Positions 39,506 to 49,382 of a stretch of 64,000 nt of DNA are shown in pieces. The translations under genes were made by a program, and so were the position numbers. Position 1 is the first letter of the stretch, and every line of letters starts with the position of its first letter. The stretch spans positions 744,001-808,000 of the forward strand of contig NZ_RQES01000005.1 of NCBI RefSeq assembly GCF_004769405.1, written 5' to 3'. The notes below the pieces were generated by a model. The model was given only the letters and a program-made list of their open reading frames with translations, was not told the DNA's origin and ran no database searches. The stretch is from Leptospira selangorensis (GTDB lineage Bacteria; Spirochaetota; Leptospiria; Leptospirales; Leptospiraceae).

Positions 39506-40128
39506 TGGTCCCATTACAAACATCGATTCCAGTATTGGAATGTTCTAACCTATCGTACAGTATCGGACGAAAATCGGTTTTAAAGAACGTTTCCTTTTCC
39601 GTTTTTCCGAACGAGGTTTTATTTGTGAGAGGAATGAACGGCTCCGGAAAGACTACATTACTCAAGTCTATTCTGCAACACGATAAATTCAAGGACCAGA
39701 TCAAATTCCCTTCTTCCAAATCCGCTAAACTTTCTTACCTGGGCCATGATTTGGGTTTATACACCACTCTTAGTTTAGAAGAAAATCTGGAATATTTCAG
39801 AGGTATCGCGGGTGATTGTCGCCCTGAAGATCAGATCGTCTCTTGGTTAAAAGATTTTCGTCTTTGGCAAAGAAGAAAGGACCCTGTTTCTTCTTTTTCT
39901 CGTGGAATGAAACAGAAAGCAGCGCTAGTGCGTGCTCTTTTGCCTAACGTAGATCTTTATCTTTTAGACGAACCTCTGACTGCTTTAGACAGCGAGGGAG
40001 AATCCAAAGCAAGATTAGTCTTGGAGAATGTATTAGATTCTTCTTCCATCATCATGGTAACCCACGATCCTAATTTTAGCTTAAATACAAAGTCCAGACT
40101 TTTGGAATTGGGAGAAAATTCCAAATGA
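39505..40128 (+). CDS. ccmA: Haem exporter ATP-binding protein CcmA
   Basis: A 207-residue ABC ATPase: Walker [29 protein letters not shown] (Q-loop region typical of CcmA), signature [16 protein letters not shown], Walker [13 protein letters not shown] and H-loop MVTHD. With CcmB and CcmC it supplies haem to CcmE for cytochrome c maturation. There is no ATG at the expected place; TTG codons at 39496, 39505 and 39538 are candidates, and an AGGGA at 39489-39493 best fits 39505. The ATG-initiated frame from 39403 would place 100 bp inside the divergent TPR gene. It overlaps ccmB by 4 bp. Confidence 0.85.
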   Translation: MVPLQTSIPVLECSNLSYSIGRKSVLKNVSFSVFPNEVLFVRGMNGSGKTTLLKSILQHDKFKDQIKFPSSKSAKLSYLGHDLGLYTTLSLEENLEYFRGIAGDCRPEDQIVSWLKDFRLWQRRKDPVSSFSRGMKQKAALVRALLPNVDLYLLDEPLTALDSEGESKARLVLENVLDSSSIIMVTHDPNFSLNTKSRLLELGENSK

Positions 40129-40793
40129 AAGCGATCTTAGCTCTGGTCCGAAAAGAGTTCCGGCTATTAGGAAAAGCGAGTAATGGAATTTTGTCCTTAC
40201 TCGTTTTAGTTTCCGCGATGGTGTTTTTATTCCATTATGCTTTAGAAAGAAACGGCAAAATAGATCTGGTCGCTCTCATCGGTTTAAAATGGGCCATTCT
40301 GTTTGTCGCTTCATTCGTATTAGTCGGCCAATTCACCTGGGAAGAAAGAGAAGCGGGTGGTGGAACTGCGAGTCGGCTTTTTATTTCTCCTTGGGTTTTA
40401 TATTTTTCTAAATCGATTTTAGTATTTATAGCTTTGTCTGCGGCGGCAATTTATTTGATGGGACTTTTTGCTCTCATGTTTTCTGCATTTCCTGCAGACA
40501 TAAACGAATTTGGGAGACAAATCGTATTTTTCTTTCCCGGTCTATTATGCCTTTCTTTTTTGGGAGTTTGTCTTTCCCATATTAGTTTATCTTCTCGCCT
40601 CAAAGAGATACTACTTCCGCTATTACTAGTGCCTCTTTCTATTCCGGTATTTTTGTATGGAATGGAAGCTGAGAGAAAATTTATCTCCCAACCTTTTTCC
40701 GCCTTGGTGGGTTCATTTGTTCTAATTTTGGCATTTGCTTTTTTTTACGGTTCCATGGGGGCACTTCTGGTAGAAATGACTTCCGACGAATAG
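40125..40793 (+). CDS. ccmB: Haem exporter membrane protein CcmB
   Basis: A 222-residue six-helix permease. [26 protein letters not shown] sequence at residues 50-75 (visible as [20 protein letters not shown]) and [24 protein letters not shown] sequence near the end are characteristic of CcmB. The ATGA overlap with ccmA shows coupled translation. It forms the membrane part of the CcmAB complex in the inner membrane. Confidence 0.88.
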   Translation: MKAILALVRKEFRLLGKASNGILSLLVLVSAMVFLFHYALERNGKIDLVALIGLKWAILFVASFVLVGQFTWEEREAGGGTASRLFISPWVLYFSKSILVFIALSAAAIYLMGLFALMFSAFPADINEFGRQIVFFFPGLLCLSFLGVCLSHISLSSRLKEILLPLLLVPLSIPVFLYGMEAERKFISQPFSALVGSFVLILAFAFFYGSMGALLVEMTSDE

Positions 40794-40839
40794 GATTCTT
40801 GTTGATACAATTTGCGGATACCTGCACACTTCCAAGCGT

Positions 40840-41523
40840 ATGAATATTCGCCTCCTGCATCCCGCCTGGGACTGGATACTCTCTCTTTTGTTTTTATCGA
40901 TTTTTCCGTTTGCAGTGCTTCTGGGTTTATACTACCCGAATGTGATCTTAGAGCAGGGGATCTCTCACAGAATTTTTTATTTCCATGTGCCTGTTGCCTG
41001 GGTGGCTTTGTATGGTCCCGGAATTTCTTCCGTTTGTGCGGTTGCTTACTTGGTAACTAAGAATAAGACCTGGGACACACTTTCACTTTCTGCAAATAAG
41101 ATCTCGCTTTTGTTTGCGATCGGTGTTCTGTTTTCAGGACCGATCTGGGCTTACCTTGCTTGGGGAACTCCTTGGGACAGTACGGATGCTCGCTTAAATT
41201 CTTTTTTTGTTTTAGTTCTAAGTCTTGTGGCTTATTTCTTATTGCGGTTTTTGGTTCTGGACCAAACTAAAAAGTATATCTTCTCCGCTTTTTTAAGTTT
41301 GTTCTGCAGTGTGAATGCTATCTTAACCTGGGGAGCAATTCGCTGGATGGACAATCCTGGAAATCACCCTTCTTCCGTATTGGGAAAAAAGGGAATGGAT
41401 CCCGATATGAGGATCTCTTTTTGGCTGGGGATTTTGGCATACCATATACTTTTTTTGATCTTATACAGAATAGTTTATCGTTTGGATAAGATCAAAGCGG
41501 TGAGAGAAGAATTGTTGGATTGA
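40840..41523 (+). CDS. ccmC: Cytochrome c biogenesis protein CcmC
   Basis: A 227-residue six-helix haem-handling protein. The periplasmic tryptophan-rich WWG-type motif reads [14 protein letters not shown] (about residues 105-118), flanked by the conserved histidines of [14 protein letters not shown] (about 43-56) and GNHPSSVLG (about 175-183), which hold haem. It passes haem to CcmE. It follows ccmB by 46 bp. CcmE and CcmF are not in the window. The next gene is a signalling phosphatase. Confidence 0.9.
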   Translation: MNIRLLHPAWDWILSLLFLSIFPFAVLLGLYYPNVILEQGISHRIFYFHVPVAWVALYGPGISSVCAVAYLVTKNKTWDTLSLSANKISLLFAIGVLFSGPIWAYLAWGTPWDSTDARLNSFFVLVLSLVAYFLLRFLVLDQTKKYIFSAFLSLFCSVNAILTWGAIRWMDNPGNHPSSVLGKKGMDPDMRISFWLGILAYHILFLILYRIVYRLDKIKAVREELLD

Positions 41524-41575
41524 AAAATTCACTCAATTTTATAAAATACGAATTTTGTAATGATAGGGACGGATC

Positions 41576-42724
41576 GTGGATAGAGAGAAGCAAGAGAGCC
41601 AATTGAATTATTCCGACTATTCTATCCTTGCGGTCGATGATTCGGATATCAATCTCAAACTTTTAGTTCATACTTTAAAACCTCTGGGCTTCCAAGTTTT
41701 AACTGCGATGAATACGGAAGAGGCGCGCACACTTCTCGCGACCAATCAGGTGGATGTACTTCTTTTAGATGTGAGTATGCCCGGTCAGGACGGATTTTCT
41801 TTCTGTAAAGAACTAAGAGAGATAGATAGATTCAACCTTCTTCCTATTTTATTCATCACAGCTTATAATAGAGAGTTGGGATTCGACGAAGCGATCACTC
41901 ATGGTGGAGACGACTTTCTTCATAAACCTTTCCAACCTAAAGAATTAGTCGCAAAGATCAGAGCTTTTATCCGGATCAAAAATCTTCAGGACGAACTTTT
42001 ACACCAAAAGAAAAAGTACGAAAAAGAATTGGTGATGGCAAGAAGGGTACAACAGGAACTTGTACCTGAAAAACAATTGGAGTGGAACGGCTACAGAGTG
42101 AATTCGGTCTTCCATCCTTTGATGCAGATTGGCGGAGATTTTATAGACGCATGGATAGAAGAAGATAAACTTCATGTGTTTATCGCGGATTGTTCCGGTC
42201 ATGGACCTTCTGCGGCGCTTCTTTCCGCGATGGTAAAGATGCAGGTTTCCAATTTAGGAAGAAGTAATACTCTTATCGAAAAAGTAAAAACTCTCCGCCA
42301 ACAATTGGAGAAGATCTTACCGGAAGATTTTTCTATCACATTCTTCTACGGTATTCTGGATAAAAAAGGCAAATTTGAATATGCGAATGGAGGTCATCCT
42401 CCTCCGCTATTGTACAATAAAGGTAACGTCGAAGAGTTGCCTGGTATGGGACCTCTAATCATTCCGATAGAACTTGGGACAGAAGACGAATTTAGATCTG
42501 TAGTCTTGGAAAAAGGTGTTTCTCTATTACTTTACACGGATGGTGCCACTGAAATAACGGATGAGAACTATAATATTTTGGGCGAAGAAAGTCTGAAGAA
42601 GATCCTAAAAGAAGCCGTTGAATCCAAGGAAGATATACTGAATTTCTCGTTGGAAAGAATATTGGCACATTCAGGGAACATGACCCACGACGATGATATC
42701 GCTCTCATGGTTATCCAAGGATGA
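41576..42724 (+). CDS. Response regulator with PP2C-type (RsbU/SpoIIE) phosphatase output
   Basis: A 382-residue protein. The receiver domain (1-125) has the acidic pair Asp21/Asp22, phospho-acceptor Asp65 (LLLDVSMPG), Thr95 and Lys117 (HKPF). A linking helix (about 130-160) is followed by the phosphatase domain, with metal motifs [46 protein letters not shown] and [10 protein letters not shown]. Phosphorylation would switch a Ser/Thr phosphatase acting on anti-sigma antagonists or similar partners. The start is GTG 41576. It overlaps purC by 4 bp, an unusual neighbour for a regulator. Confidence 0.92.
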   Translation: MDREKQESQLNYSDYSILAVDDSDINLKLLVHTLKPLGFQVLTAMNTEEARTLLATNQVDVLLLDVSMPGQDGFSFCKELREIDRFNLLPILFITAYNRELGFDEAITHGGDDFLHKPFQPKELVAKIRAFIRIKNLQDELLHQKKKYEKELVMARRVQQELVPEKQLEWNGYRVNSVFHPLMQIGGDFIDAWIEEDKLHVFIADCSGHGPSAALLSAMVKMQVSNLGRSNTLIEKVKTLRQQLEKILPEDFSITFFYGILDKKGKFEYANGGHPPPLLYNKGNVEELPGMGPLIIPIELGTEDEFRSVVLEKGVSLLLYTDGATEITDENYNILGEESLKKILKEAVESKEDILNFSLERILAHSGNMTHDDDIALMVIQG

Positions 42725-43590
42725 GTGAACTCCCAAAACCTTCATATATTGGCAAAGTCAGAGACGTATACGATTTAGGAAATTCCCTGATATTATCTTC
42801 CACAGATCGAGTTTCCGCATTCGATGTTGTGTTCCGCCAGATCGTTCCTGGTAAAGGAAAAGTTTTAAATAAGATCTCCGCAGAATGGTTCTCCTACTTT
42901 AAGGACATTCCGAATCATATCATAGAGACTGATGTTTCTAAGTTCCCTTCTCCATTTAAAGATCATCCTGATTTAAAGGATCGTTCTGTTCTTGTTAAAA
43001 AATGCAAACGGATCGACTTCGAATGTGTGGTCCGCGGTTATCTTTCCGGATCCGGTTGGAAGGAATACAAACAAGATGGCACTCTTGCTTTTAAAAAACT
43101 TCCTCCAGGTTTGAAAGAATCCGAAAAACTGCCTGAGCCTGCTTTTACTCCTGCGATCAAAAACGATACAGGCCATGACGAGAACATCTCCGAAGATAGA
43201 ATGAAAAACGAGATCGGATCCGAACTCTTCTCTATTTTAAAGGAAAAATCGATTTCCCTCTATACCAGGGCCGCTGAACTGGTAGCAGGGGCCGGGATTT
43301 TGCTCTGCGATACCAAATTCGAATTCGGGATTTCGGAAGATAAGGTCATCTTGATCGACGAAATTTTGACTCCGGATTCTTCCAGGTATTGGGCTCAGGA
43401 GTCCTATGTTATCGGGACCACTCCGCCCAGCATGGACAAACAGATCTTAAGGAATTATCTGGAAAAATCCGGTTGGAATAAAGTTCCTCCGGCACCGGAT
43501 CTACCGGGAAGCCTGATTGTGGAATTGCAAGCGGCATATAAGGAAATACAGGACCGACTATTAAAATGTTTATCGCAAGAATCAATGTAA
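42721..43590 (+). CDS. purC: Phosphoribosylaminoimidazole-succinocarboxamide synthase
   Basis: A 289-residue SAICAR synthetase: [15 protein letters not shown] at the start, [30 protein letters not shown] (a conserved active-site block), and [19 protein letters not shown] sequence near 220-235 (visible as [16 protein letters not shown]). It adds aspartate to CAIR in purine synthesis. It lies in an overlapping run, 4 bp with the upstream phosphatase and 25 bp with purS downstream. Confidence 0.96.
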   Translation: MSELPKPSYIGKVRDVYDLGNSLILSSTDRVSAFDVVFRQIVPGKGKVLNKISAEWFSYFKDIPNHIIETDVSKFPSPFKDHPDLKDRSVLVKKCKRIDFECVVRGYLSGSGWKEYKQDGTLAFKKLPPGLKESEKLPEPAFTPAIKNDTGHDENISEDRMKNEIGSELFSILKEKSISLYTRAAELVAGAGILLCDTKFEFGISEDKVILIDEILTPDSSRYWAQESYVIGTTPPSMDKQILRNYLEKSGWNKVPPAPDLPGSLIVELQAAYKEIQDRLLKCLSQESM

Positions 43591-43814
43591 CTCTAAAAGA
43601 ATCAGTTCTCGATCCTCAAGGGAACACAGTAAAATCCACTCTACATGAATTGGGCGAAAAGGCTGTCCAAGATGTTCGGGTTGGAAAATACATCGAGGTC
43701 AAATTGGATTCTCCAGATCTCGAAACTGCAAAGAAGACAGTTGCAAATCTTTGCGAAAAACTTTTAGTAAATCATGTGATTGAAACTTATCGTTCGGAGA
43801 TCGTAACGGAATGA
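43566..43814 (+). CDS. purS: Phosphoribosylformylglycinamidine synthase subunit PurS
   Basis: An 82-residue small subunit: an [20 protein letters not shown] start and [14 protein letters not shown] strands match PurS. PurS links PurQ and PurL in the FGAM synthase complex. It overlaps purC by 25 bp and purQ by 4 bp, so the three products are made in a coupled way. PurL is not in the window. Confidence 0.93.
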   Translation: MFIARINVTLKESVLDPQGNTVKSTLHELGEKAVQDVRVGKYIEVKLDSPDLETAKKTVANLCEKLLVNHVIETYRSEIVTE

Positions 43815-44470
43815 AAGCAGCGGTAGTCACTTTTCCAGGTTCTAATTGTGATAATGATATCGTAAGAGTCCTTTCAGAATTCTATTCTGCGAAAGTAGAC
43901 AAGGTCTGGCATAAAGACCAATTCTCCGAAAAATACGATCTGGTTATTCTTCCGGGAGGATTTTCCTACGGAGATTATCTTAGATCAGGAGCAATGGCTC
44001 CTTTTTCCCCGGTAATGAAATCGGTAAAAGAACATACTGATCGTGGTGGAAAACTATTCGGAATTTGTAATGGATTCCAGATTTTAGCGGAAGCCGGTTA
44101 TCTTCCAGGCGCATTAATACGTAATAGAAACCTAAAGTATGTTTGTAGGACCATCGGTCTTAAAAAAGCTTCTAACTCGAATAAGATCAGCGGCAGTTTA
44201 GCTGATGATAAGATCTTAAGAGTTCCGGTTGCTCATGGAGACGGATGTTATTTCGCTTCTGCCGAGATCCGCAAACAATTAAAGGAAGAGGGTCGCATTC
44301 TATTCCTTTACGCAGGAGATAATCCTAACGGAAGTTTGGATGATATCGCCGGGATCTGTTCTCCGGATTTCAGAGTGGCAGGTATGATGCCTCACCCGGA
44401 AAGAGCCATGAATCCGATCACTGGAGAGATGGACGGCAAAACCGTTTTAGATCTTCTAATCGCTTCTTAA
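43811..44470 (+). CDS. purQ: Phosphoribosylformylglycinamidine synthase subunit PurQ
   Basis: A 219-residue class I glutamine amidotransferase: GSNCDND (11-17), [12 protein letters not shown], nucleophile Cys86 in FGICNGFQ, and the His/Glu pair in MMPHPERA near the end. It supplies ammonia to the FGAM synthase complex. It overlaps purS by 4 bp and is the last gene of this purine cluster. Confidence 0.95.
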   Translation: MKAAVVTFPGSNCDNDIVRVLSEFYSAKVDKVWHKDQFSEKYDLVILPGGFSYGDYLRSGAMAPFSPVMKSVKEHTDRGGKLFGICNGFQILAEAGYLPGALIRNRNLKYVCRTIGLKKASNSNKISGSLADDKILRVPVAHGDGCYFASAEIRKQLKEEGRILFLYAGDNPNGSLDDIAGICSPDFRVAGMMPHPERAMNPITGEMDGKTVLDLLIAS

Positions 44471-44488
44471 TTTATTTTTAGAAATTTT

Positions 44489-44589
44489 TTCACACTAAGA
44501 CGCAAAGTAGAGAAGGTATTATAGTTTTTATAAGCGAATTTTTCTTATGATACTTTAAAAACCTTTTAAACTTAGCGCCTTCGCGTGAA
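44489..44589. repeat. Imperfect inverted repeat after purQ
   Basis: A 19-base block beginning TTCACACTAAGACGC (44489-44507) resembles the reverse complement of a block ending TTCGCGTGAA (44571-44589), with a 60-bp AT-rich centre. It lies between convergent genes. The words are like those of dispersed intergenic elements that recur in leptospiral and other genomes; copy number cannot be judged from one window. Confidence 0.45.
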
Positions 44590-44593
44590 ATTC

Positions 44594-45547
44594 CTACTGC
44601 CTCTCTAAAAGAGCAATTCCGTTTGTTATCTTTTCCTTCTTCGTCTTGGTTTTTATCCAGCCTGAAACGGTATATAATGTTTTTATAAATTTCTCTTTTC
44701 CTAAATTTTTTGGACGAGGGAAGCTTGCCTCTACCTCAGGTTCTAATTCTAACTCCAATTTGGAATTTTGATCTTTTAGGATTTTCTTCTTTCCTTGGTT
44801 TGTCCAGACCGGTTCACCTAAGTTCAGTACTTCTCCATTGGTCCAAATTAGGATCTCATCTTCCAGATAAAGATGGACTTTCTTCTTTGCAGAAATATTC
44901 AGATAGATCCGATTTTCTAAAGGGTAAGCTTCGGAGCTATATCCCTTAAAAACCGTATAAGACAAAAGTCCATTTTCTAAGGAAACGGATAGATCATTCC
45001 AGGAAAGTTGTCCTTCTACCCTTAAGTCGGGAGAATGGTTCTTAAAAATCCAATCCTTGCCGGAAGGTGAAATTTGAGTGAACCACGTCTTATTTTTTTC
45101 TCCGGTGTAGGTGAGAGCGTCCAATTGGAAGTTCAGATTTTTTTCCCAAATCGCAGAATGTGTATAACCTTGGCGGATATTATCATCCAATCTGAAATTA
45201 AATCTTTTATCCGATTTGGTAAAACTCCAATAACCGTTCTTAAAACTTCCTTGGTGGATAAAAGAAGAAGTTCCATTCTCTATAAGAGAGACCTCTTGCA
45301 GATTCCCGGTCTCTCTATTCCAGAGCAAAAGATTTGCCCCCGATTTGAATTTGGTCGAGTAGATCCTAAGTTCTAAAAAGATTTTTTCTCCCAAAATATC
45401 TACGAGCACTGAGTCTACGGATCTAAATTTGGAAAAAAATCCTGCATTGTATTCTTTGGAATTATCGATTTGCACAGGACCGAAATATTTTCCAAACAAA
45501 GGTTCTAGTGTGGAAGGATGAAGAATGGAGCCTAAATGTTCTTTCAT
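44594..45547 (-). CDS. Hypothetical protein, possibly lipocalin-like (DUF2804-type)
   Basis: A 317-residue soluble protein with no signal peptide. It is strand-rich throughout with aromatic turns (IWEKNLNFQLDALTY; IYLNISAKKKVHLYLED; SGWIKTKTKKEK). The overall style suggests a beta-barrel of the type found in DUF2804 or CrtC-like proteins. This is a guess from composition; no motif settles it. It stands alone on the minus strand between the pur operon and the EAL gene, with a possible plus-strand terminator just upstream of its start. Confidence 0.6.
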   Translation of the reverse strand: MKEHLGSILHPSTLEPLFGKYFGPVQIDNSKEYNAGFFSKFRSVDSVLVDILGEKIFLELRIYSTKFKSGANLLLWNRETGNLQEVSLIENGTSSFIHQGSFKNGYWSFTKSDKRFNFRLDDNIRQGYTHSAIWEKNLNFQLDALTYTGEKNKTWFTQISPSGKDWIFKNHSPDLRVEGQLSWNDLSVSLENGLLSYTVFKGYSSEAYPLENRIYLNISAKKKVHLYLEDEILIWTNGEVLNLGEPVWTNQGKKKILKDQNSKLELELEPEVEASFPRPKNLGKEKFIKTLYTVSGWIKTKTKKEKITNGIALLERQ

Positions 45548-45563
45548 GAGATATTCATCTAAT

Positions 45564-45584
45564 GGCGATTAGTCGCCTTTTTTT
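45564..45584 (+). terminator. Terminator-like hairpin upstream of the minus-strand gene
   Basis: GGCGA, loop TTAG, TCGCC, then seven T residues on the plus strand. Nothing in sense orientation ends here except a possible transcript antisense to 44594-45547 reading on from purQ. Confidence 0.5.
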
Positions 45585-45770
45585 CCTGAACAAAAACCCG
45601 TTTGGGACGGGGCTTTGTAACAAAAGAAAACAAATAATTTGCCATAATGTAGAAAAAGAATAAGAAAAAAAGGGGAATTTTCCAAGCTTTCGTCTTCATT
45701 CCTAAGGCCGTTTCAGGGAAATATGCTTGTGTGTATACTTCAACCGGATTCTAGTAGTGAAGGAATCTGC

Positions 45771-47015
45771 ATGCTCGCCGAATACGAGTCTCAACAAATT
45801 CTATCTCTGGGAGAAGGTTATTATACCCCTCATTACCAGCCGATCTTAGACGTCGGTAATCGTAATATTATAGGTTACGAGGTTTTGGGCAGAGTATTTT
45901 CTCCCGAATCAAATCAATATCATTCTCTAGGTTATCATTTTCATAATCCGGATACGGATACCGTCCGTTTAGTTCATATTGACCGTATCATTCGTGAAAA
46001 AGCGATCAAACATGTAAAGGAAACAGGTCTTAAGACTAAAATTTTCCTGAACATGATGCCGAACTTTCTCTCCATGGTCTACACGGGAGAAGTGTTGGAT
46101 ATCAAACGTCTTCATATTCTTCATCTTATAGACAAATACGATATTAACCCTAACGATCTAGTTTTAGAGATCACGGAAGATAAGTTCGAAGGGAATATTG
46201 AAAAACTTTTATATATAGTAAGCCTTTTTAGAGAAAGAGGGATCAAGATCGCAGTGGATGATCTTGGGGTCGGTTTTTCCAATTTGGAAAGGATCGGTTA
46301 TATCCATCCGGATATTATGAAAGTGGACATAAAAATTATGAGAGAGAGTTTGAATAGACGCTCTTTCAAAAATGTACTCTCTGCAATTTCTGAAATGTCC
46401 CAAAGGCTCGGTTCTCAACTTCTATTCGAAGGTGTAGAAAACGAAGAAGAATTATATCTTGCTCTATCCATGGGTGCGAATCTTCTGCAAGGTTTTTATT
46501 TCTCTCGTCCTGCATTGGATTTTCAGGACAAAAAACGTTTTAATAAAACTCTAAAAACTTCTCTCGAAAAATTTTCAGGACTTAGGTTCTTGGAAATTCT
46601 GGAAAATCTCAGAAAAGAACAATCCTTCTTGGATCAGTTCGTGGATTTATTCAAAGATCTGGAAACTTCTTCCGAAGAAAAGATGACGGATGCATTGAAT
46701 GGAATTCTGGATAGACTTCCTTTGGAGACAACTTCCGTTTTAGTCACTGATATGCACGGTTATCAGGTGACTCCTACTTTCAAAAGAGAAGCTTACGATC
46801 TTCCTTGGACAAGATTGCTGACCGAAGTAGGGAATAACTATGCTTGGAAACCTTTCTTTATCCGTCATAAGGCAGAAACCTACCATTCCAGCAGAGTTTC
46901 CGGGTTTACTGAACCTTTCCATGATATAGAAACCAAACGTCAATATGTCTTATTCACCCTGAATCTGGGAGAGAATCACGTTCTCATTCTCCGCCTGGAC
47001 TGGGAATCCTACTGA
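45771..47015 (+). CDS. EAL-domain c-di-GMP phosphodiesterase with YkuI-like C-terminal domain
   Basis: A 414-residue protein from ATG 45771 (AAGGA upstream; ATG 45723 is an alternative). The EAL domain (about 12-255) keeps the metal and catalytic residues in readable form: ExL in YEVLGR (Glu37), FLNMMP, LEITEDKF, AVDDLGVG, PDIMKVD, FEGVENEEE and LQGFYFSRP. The C-terminal 130 residues (YNAYAWKPFF-type strands; visible NNYAWKPFFIRHK) resemble the PAS-like YkuI_C sensor. It lacks a GGDEF partner. It should hydrolyse c-di-GMP; target unknown. Confidence 0.88.
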   Translation: MLAEYESQQILSLGEGYYTPHYQPILDVGNRNIIGYEVLGRVFSPESNQYHSLGYHFHNPDTDTVRLVHIDRIIREKAIKHVKETGLKTKIFLNMMPNFLSMVYTGEVLDIKRLHILHLIDKYDINPNDLVLEITEDKFEGNIEKLLYIVSLFRERGIKIAVDDLGVGFSNLERIGYIHPDIMKVDIKIMRESLNRRSFKNVLSAISEMSQRLGSQLLFEGVENEEELYLALSMGANLLQGFYFSRPALDFQDKKRFNKTLKTSLEKFSGLRFLEILENLRKEQSFLDQFVDLFKDLETSSEEKMTDALNGILDRLPLETTSVLVTDMHGYQVTPTFKREAYDLPWTRLLTEVGNNYAWKPFFIRHKAETYHSSRVSGFTEPFHDIETKRQYVLFTLNLGENHVLILRLDWESY

Positions 47016-47093
47016 AGTCCCGGCTTCCAAACATCTTTCCTATTGATCTCCGCCTCAGGCATAAAAACATAGTCCTAGGCAGGGGTCCTATAC

Positions 47094-47855
47094 GTGGCGG
47101 AACTACTCAAAATTTTAAATCTTCGCGCCGGAGTGGAAACCGAATCCGGTGAAGTTCAGGAAATCCTGAAAGGAGTCGACCTCACTATCAACGAGGGAGA
47201 AGTCCATGCCATCATGGGTCCTAACGGATCCGGAAAAAGTACCTTATCAAATGTCATTATGGGTCACCCTAAATATAAGGTGATCTCAGGGGATATACTT
47301 TTCAGGGGAGAATCCCTTCTTGAAAAACCTACGGACGAAAGAGCAAGAGCCGGCATCTTTCTTTGCTTCCAATATCCGACCAGTATCCCCGGTGTAACGA
47401 TCGGAAATTTTTTACGTACCATCTTAAAATCGGTCCGAGGCAAGGATCTGCCCGTAAAAGAATTCCGAAAAGAGCTAAAAGAAGCCACTGCTTTATTAGA
47501 AGTTCCTGATACTTGGATCGGAAGATACGTGAATGACGGTTTTTCCGGTGGAGAGAAAAAAAGGAACGAGATCCTTCAAATGACTCTTCTCAAACCTAAA
47601 CTTTCAGTTCTAGACGAAACTGATTCCGGTTTGGATATAGACGCACTTAGAATTATTAGCGAAGGTATCACTAAAAACAAATCCGCGGAAAGATCCATTC
47701 TTCTGATCACACATTATCAAAGAATGTTGAATTACGTGACTCCTGATTTTGTTCACGTGTTTGCACAAGGTAAGATCTTGAAAACCGGCGGAAGGGAACT
47801 CGCTCTTGAGTTGGAAGAAAAAGGATATGATTGGATCCTAAACGGAGCGAATTAA
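47094..47855 (+). CDS. sufC: Fe-S assembly ATPase SufC
   Basis: A 253-residue ABC ATPase: Walker [10 protein letters not shown] (42-50), [10 protein letters not shown] (Q-loop region), signature [14 protein letters not shown], Walker [13 protein letters not shown]. The signature GGEKKR and the FQYP motif are specific to SufC. It powers the SufBCD scaffold that builds Fe-S clusters. The start is GTG with AGGGG before it. First gene of the suf operon. No sufB is found in the window. Confidence 0.96.
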   Translation: MAELLKILNLRAGVETESGEVQEILKGVDLTINEGEVHAIMGPNGSGKSTLSNVIMGHPKYKVISGDILFRGESLLEKPTDERARAGIFLCFQYPTSIPGVTIGNFLRTILKSVRGKDLPVKEFRKELKEATALLEVPDTWIGRYVNDGFSGGEKKRNEILQMTLLKPKLSVLDETDSGLDIDALRIISEGITKNKSAERSILLITHYQRMLNYVTPDFVHVFAQGKILKTGGRELALELEEKGYDWILNGAN

Positions 47856-47859
47856 AGGG

Positions 47860-49041
47860 ATGCTTTTGGCGGAATCAATTTCGGAATATATCAAGGAGAA
47901 GAAGGAGCCATCCATTCTTACCGAATTCCGTACTAACGCCGAGAAACTTCTGAACTCCGCGATATTTCCGGATTCTTCCTTAGAATCTTGGAGAAAGATC
48001 AGTCTTTCTAATTTTAAAATTTCAGAATATACAAAAGTTTGTCCTGACTCTTCCGTAACTGTTTCTGGAAACGCAAAGGTTACTAGATTACAAGATCTTC
48101 CCCCTGAAAAACTTTCAGAAGTCCTGAAAAAAGTCGAACCGGCGGTTTCATTCTATTCTAAAGAATGGTTCCCACTTTTTGTATTTTCCAGATTCACTCA
48201 TGCATATTACGTGCAACTTGGTTCTGATCCTTCTTCTTATCCCGAGATCAAGATAGAATGTAAAGATGGGAATATCATTCTCCCACTTCTGATCGTGGAT
48301 GCTTTTCCGGGAGCAAAATCCAATTTTCTAGAAAGATGGGAATCTCCCGATCAGAAAGATTTGGTATTAATGAGTGGAGTTACTATTCTTCTTACTCCTC
48401 CTAATGGGGATTTTCAATATTCTAGTTTGGAAAATTTGGGAGATTCAACTTTTCATTTCAGAGCGACCTACGGAATACAAGAGAAGGATTCCAAATTCCA
48501 TGCGAGCCTTGCTTCTTGGGGCGGATACAAAGGCAAAACATTCTATGATACGAATGTTGTCGGAAAAGGATGTTGGACACGTTATGTGGGACTTTCTCCT
48601 TTAAAGGCCAGGGAATTCCAAGACACTGAAGTCCGAATTCTTCATTCAGAAAGTCATGCCCAAAGTTCTATTTTGTATCGTACGGTTGTAAGAGAAAAGG
48701 CCCATCATGTTTTTACGGGTAATCTTCATATTCCTTCTCATTGCAAAGATGTGGGTGCGATCCAGATCAATAATAACCTTCTACTAGACAGGACTGCAAG
48801 AGCGGAATCCATTCCTAAGTTAGAAGTATTCGCTGACAGTGTTAAATGTGAACACGGAGCCACGGTCGGAGAAATAGACGAAGAGCAATTATTCTATTTA
48901 GCTTCCAGGGGTATCTCTGAAGAAGAAGCCCGCAAAATGATCGTAGAAGGATTTTTAAACGAAGTAGTTCGAGAGTTTCCGTCCGAAACTGTTCGCGAAG
49001 AATTATCCTCTATGATAGAATCTAGGATGTTGGGCGAGTAA
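47860..49041 (+). CDS. sufD: Fe-S assembly protein SufD
   Basis: A 393-residue beta-helix protein of the SufB/SufD family. [40 protein letters not shown] and [17 protein letters not shown] are the family C-terminal signatures. Its length and lack of the extended N-terminal SufB segment point to SufD. It follows sufC by 4 bp and overlaps the Rieske gene by one base. Confidence 0.9.
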   Translation: MLLAESISEYIKEKKEPSILTEFRTNAEKLLNSAIFPDSSLESWRKISLSNFKISEYTKVCPDSSVTVSGNAKVTRLQDLPPEKLSEVLKKVEPAVSFYSKEWFPLFVFSRFTHAYYVQLGSDPSSYPEIKIECKDGNIILPLLIVDAFPGAKSNFLERWESPDQKDLVLMSGVTILLTPPNGDFQYSSLENLGDSTFHFRATYGIQEKDSKFHASLASWGGYKGKTFYDTNVVGKGCWTRYVGLSPLKAREFQDTEVRILHSESHAQSSILYRTVVREKAHHVFTGNLHIPSHCKDVGAIQINNNLLLDRTARAESIPKLEVFADSVKCEHGATVGEIDEEQLFYLASRGISEEEARKMIVEGFLNEVVREFPSETVREELSSMIESRMLGE

Positions 49042-49355
49042 TGGGTGAATTTCAGAAACTAGCTAAACTTTCCGATTTGAAAGAAGGCGAGGTATTCGTT
49101 GCAGAAACCCGTTACCATAGGGTAGGGTTGACTAGACTGGGGGACGAAGTTTGTGCATTCGCAGATCTTTGTACCCATGACGGTGAGGATATTTCGACGG
49201 GAGATTTGGAAGGGGACGTAATCGTTTGTCCAAGACATTCCGCAAAGTTTAATATCCGTACCGGAAAGGTACTTTGTATGCCTGCAGTGGAAGATTTGCC
49301 AGTCTATAAGACTAGAATCGTGGGTGACGAAGTCGAAGTAGAGTTGGAGGATTGA
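49041..49355 (+). CDS. Rieske [2Fe-2S] protein in the suf operon
   Basis: A 104-residue protein with one Rieske domain: ligands in CTHDGED (about 42-48) and CPRHSAKF (about 61-68), the usual C-X-H and C-X2-H pairs. It resembles the NirD/ferredoxin-type Rieske proteins often found beside SufC-SufD-SufS and would carry or receive electrons or a cluster in assembly. The start codon overlaps the sufD stop by one base. Confidence 0.9.
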   Translation: MGEFQKLAKLSDLKEGEVFVAETRYHRVGLTRLGDEVCAFADLCTHDGEDISTGDLEGDVIVCPRHSAKFNIRTGKVLCMPAVEDLPVYKTRIVGDEVEVELED

Positions 49356-49382
49356 CATGGGGAACCGAGGAGAGCAAAAGTT

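Noticed and set aside
45563..45664. 33-codon ORF starting ATGGCGATTAG
   Set aside because: Overlaps the terminator-like hairpin and has no coding character.
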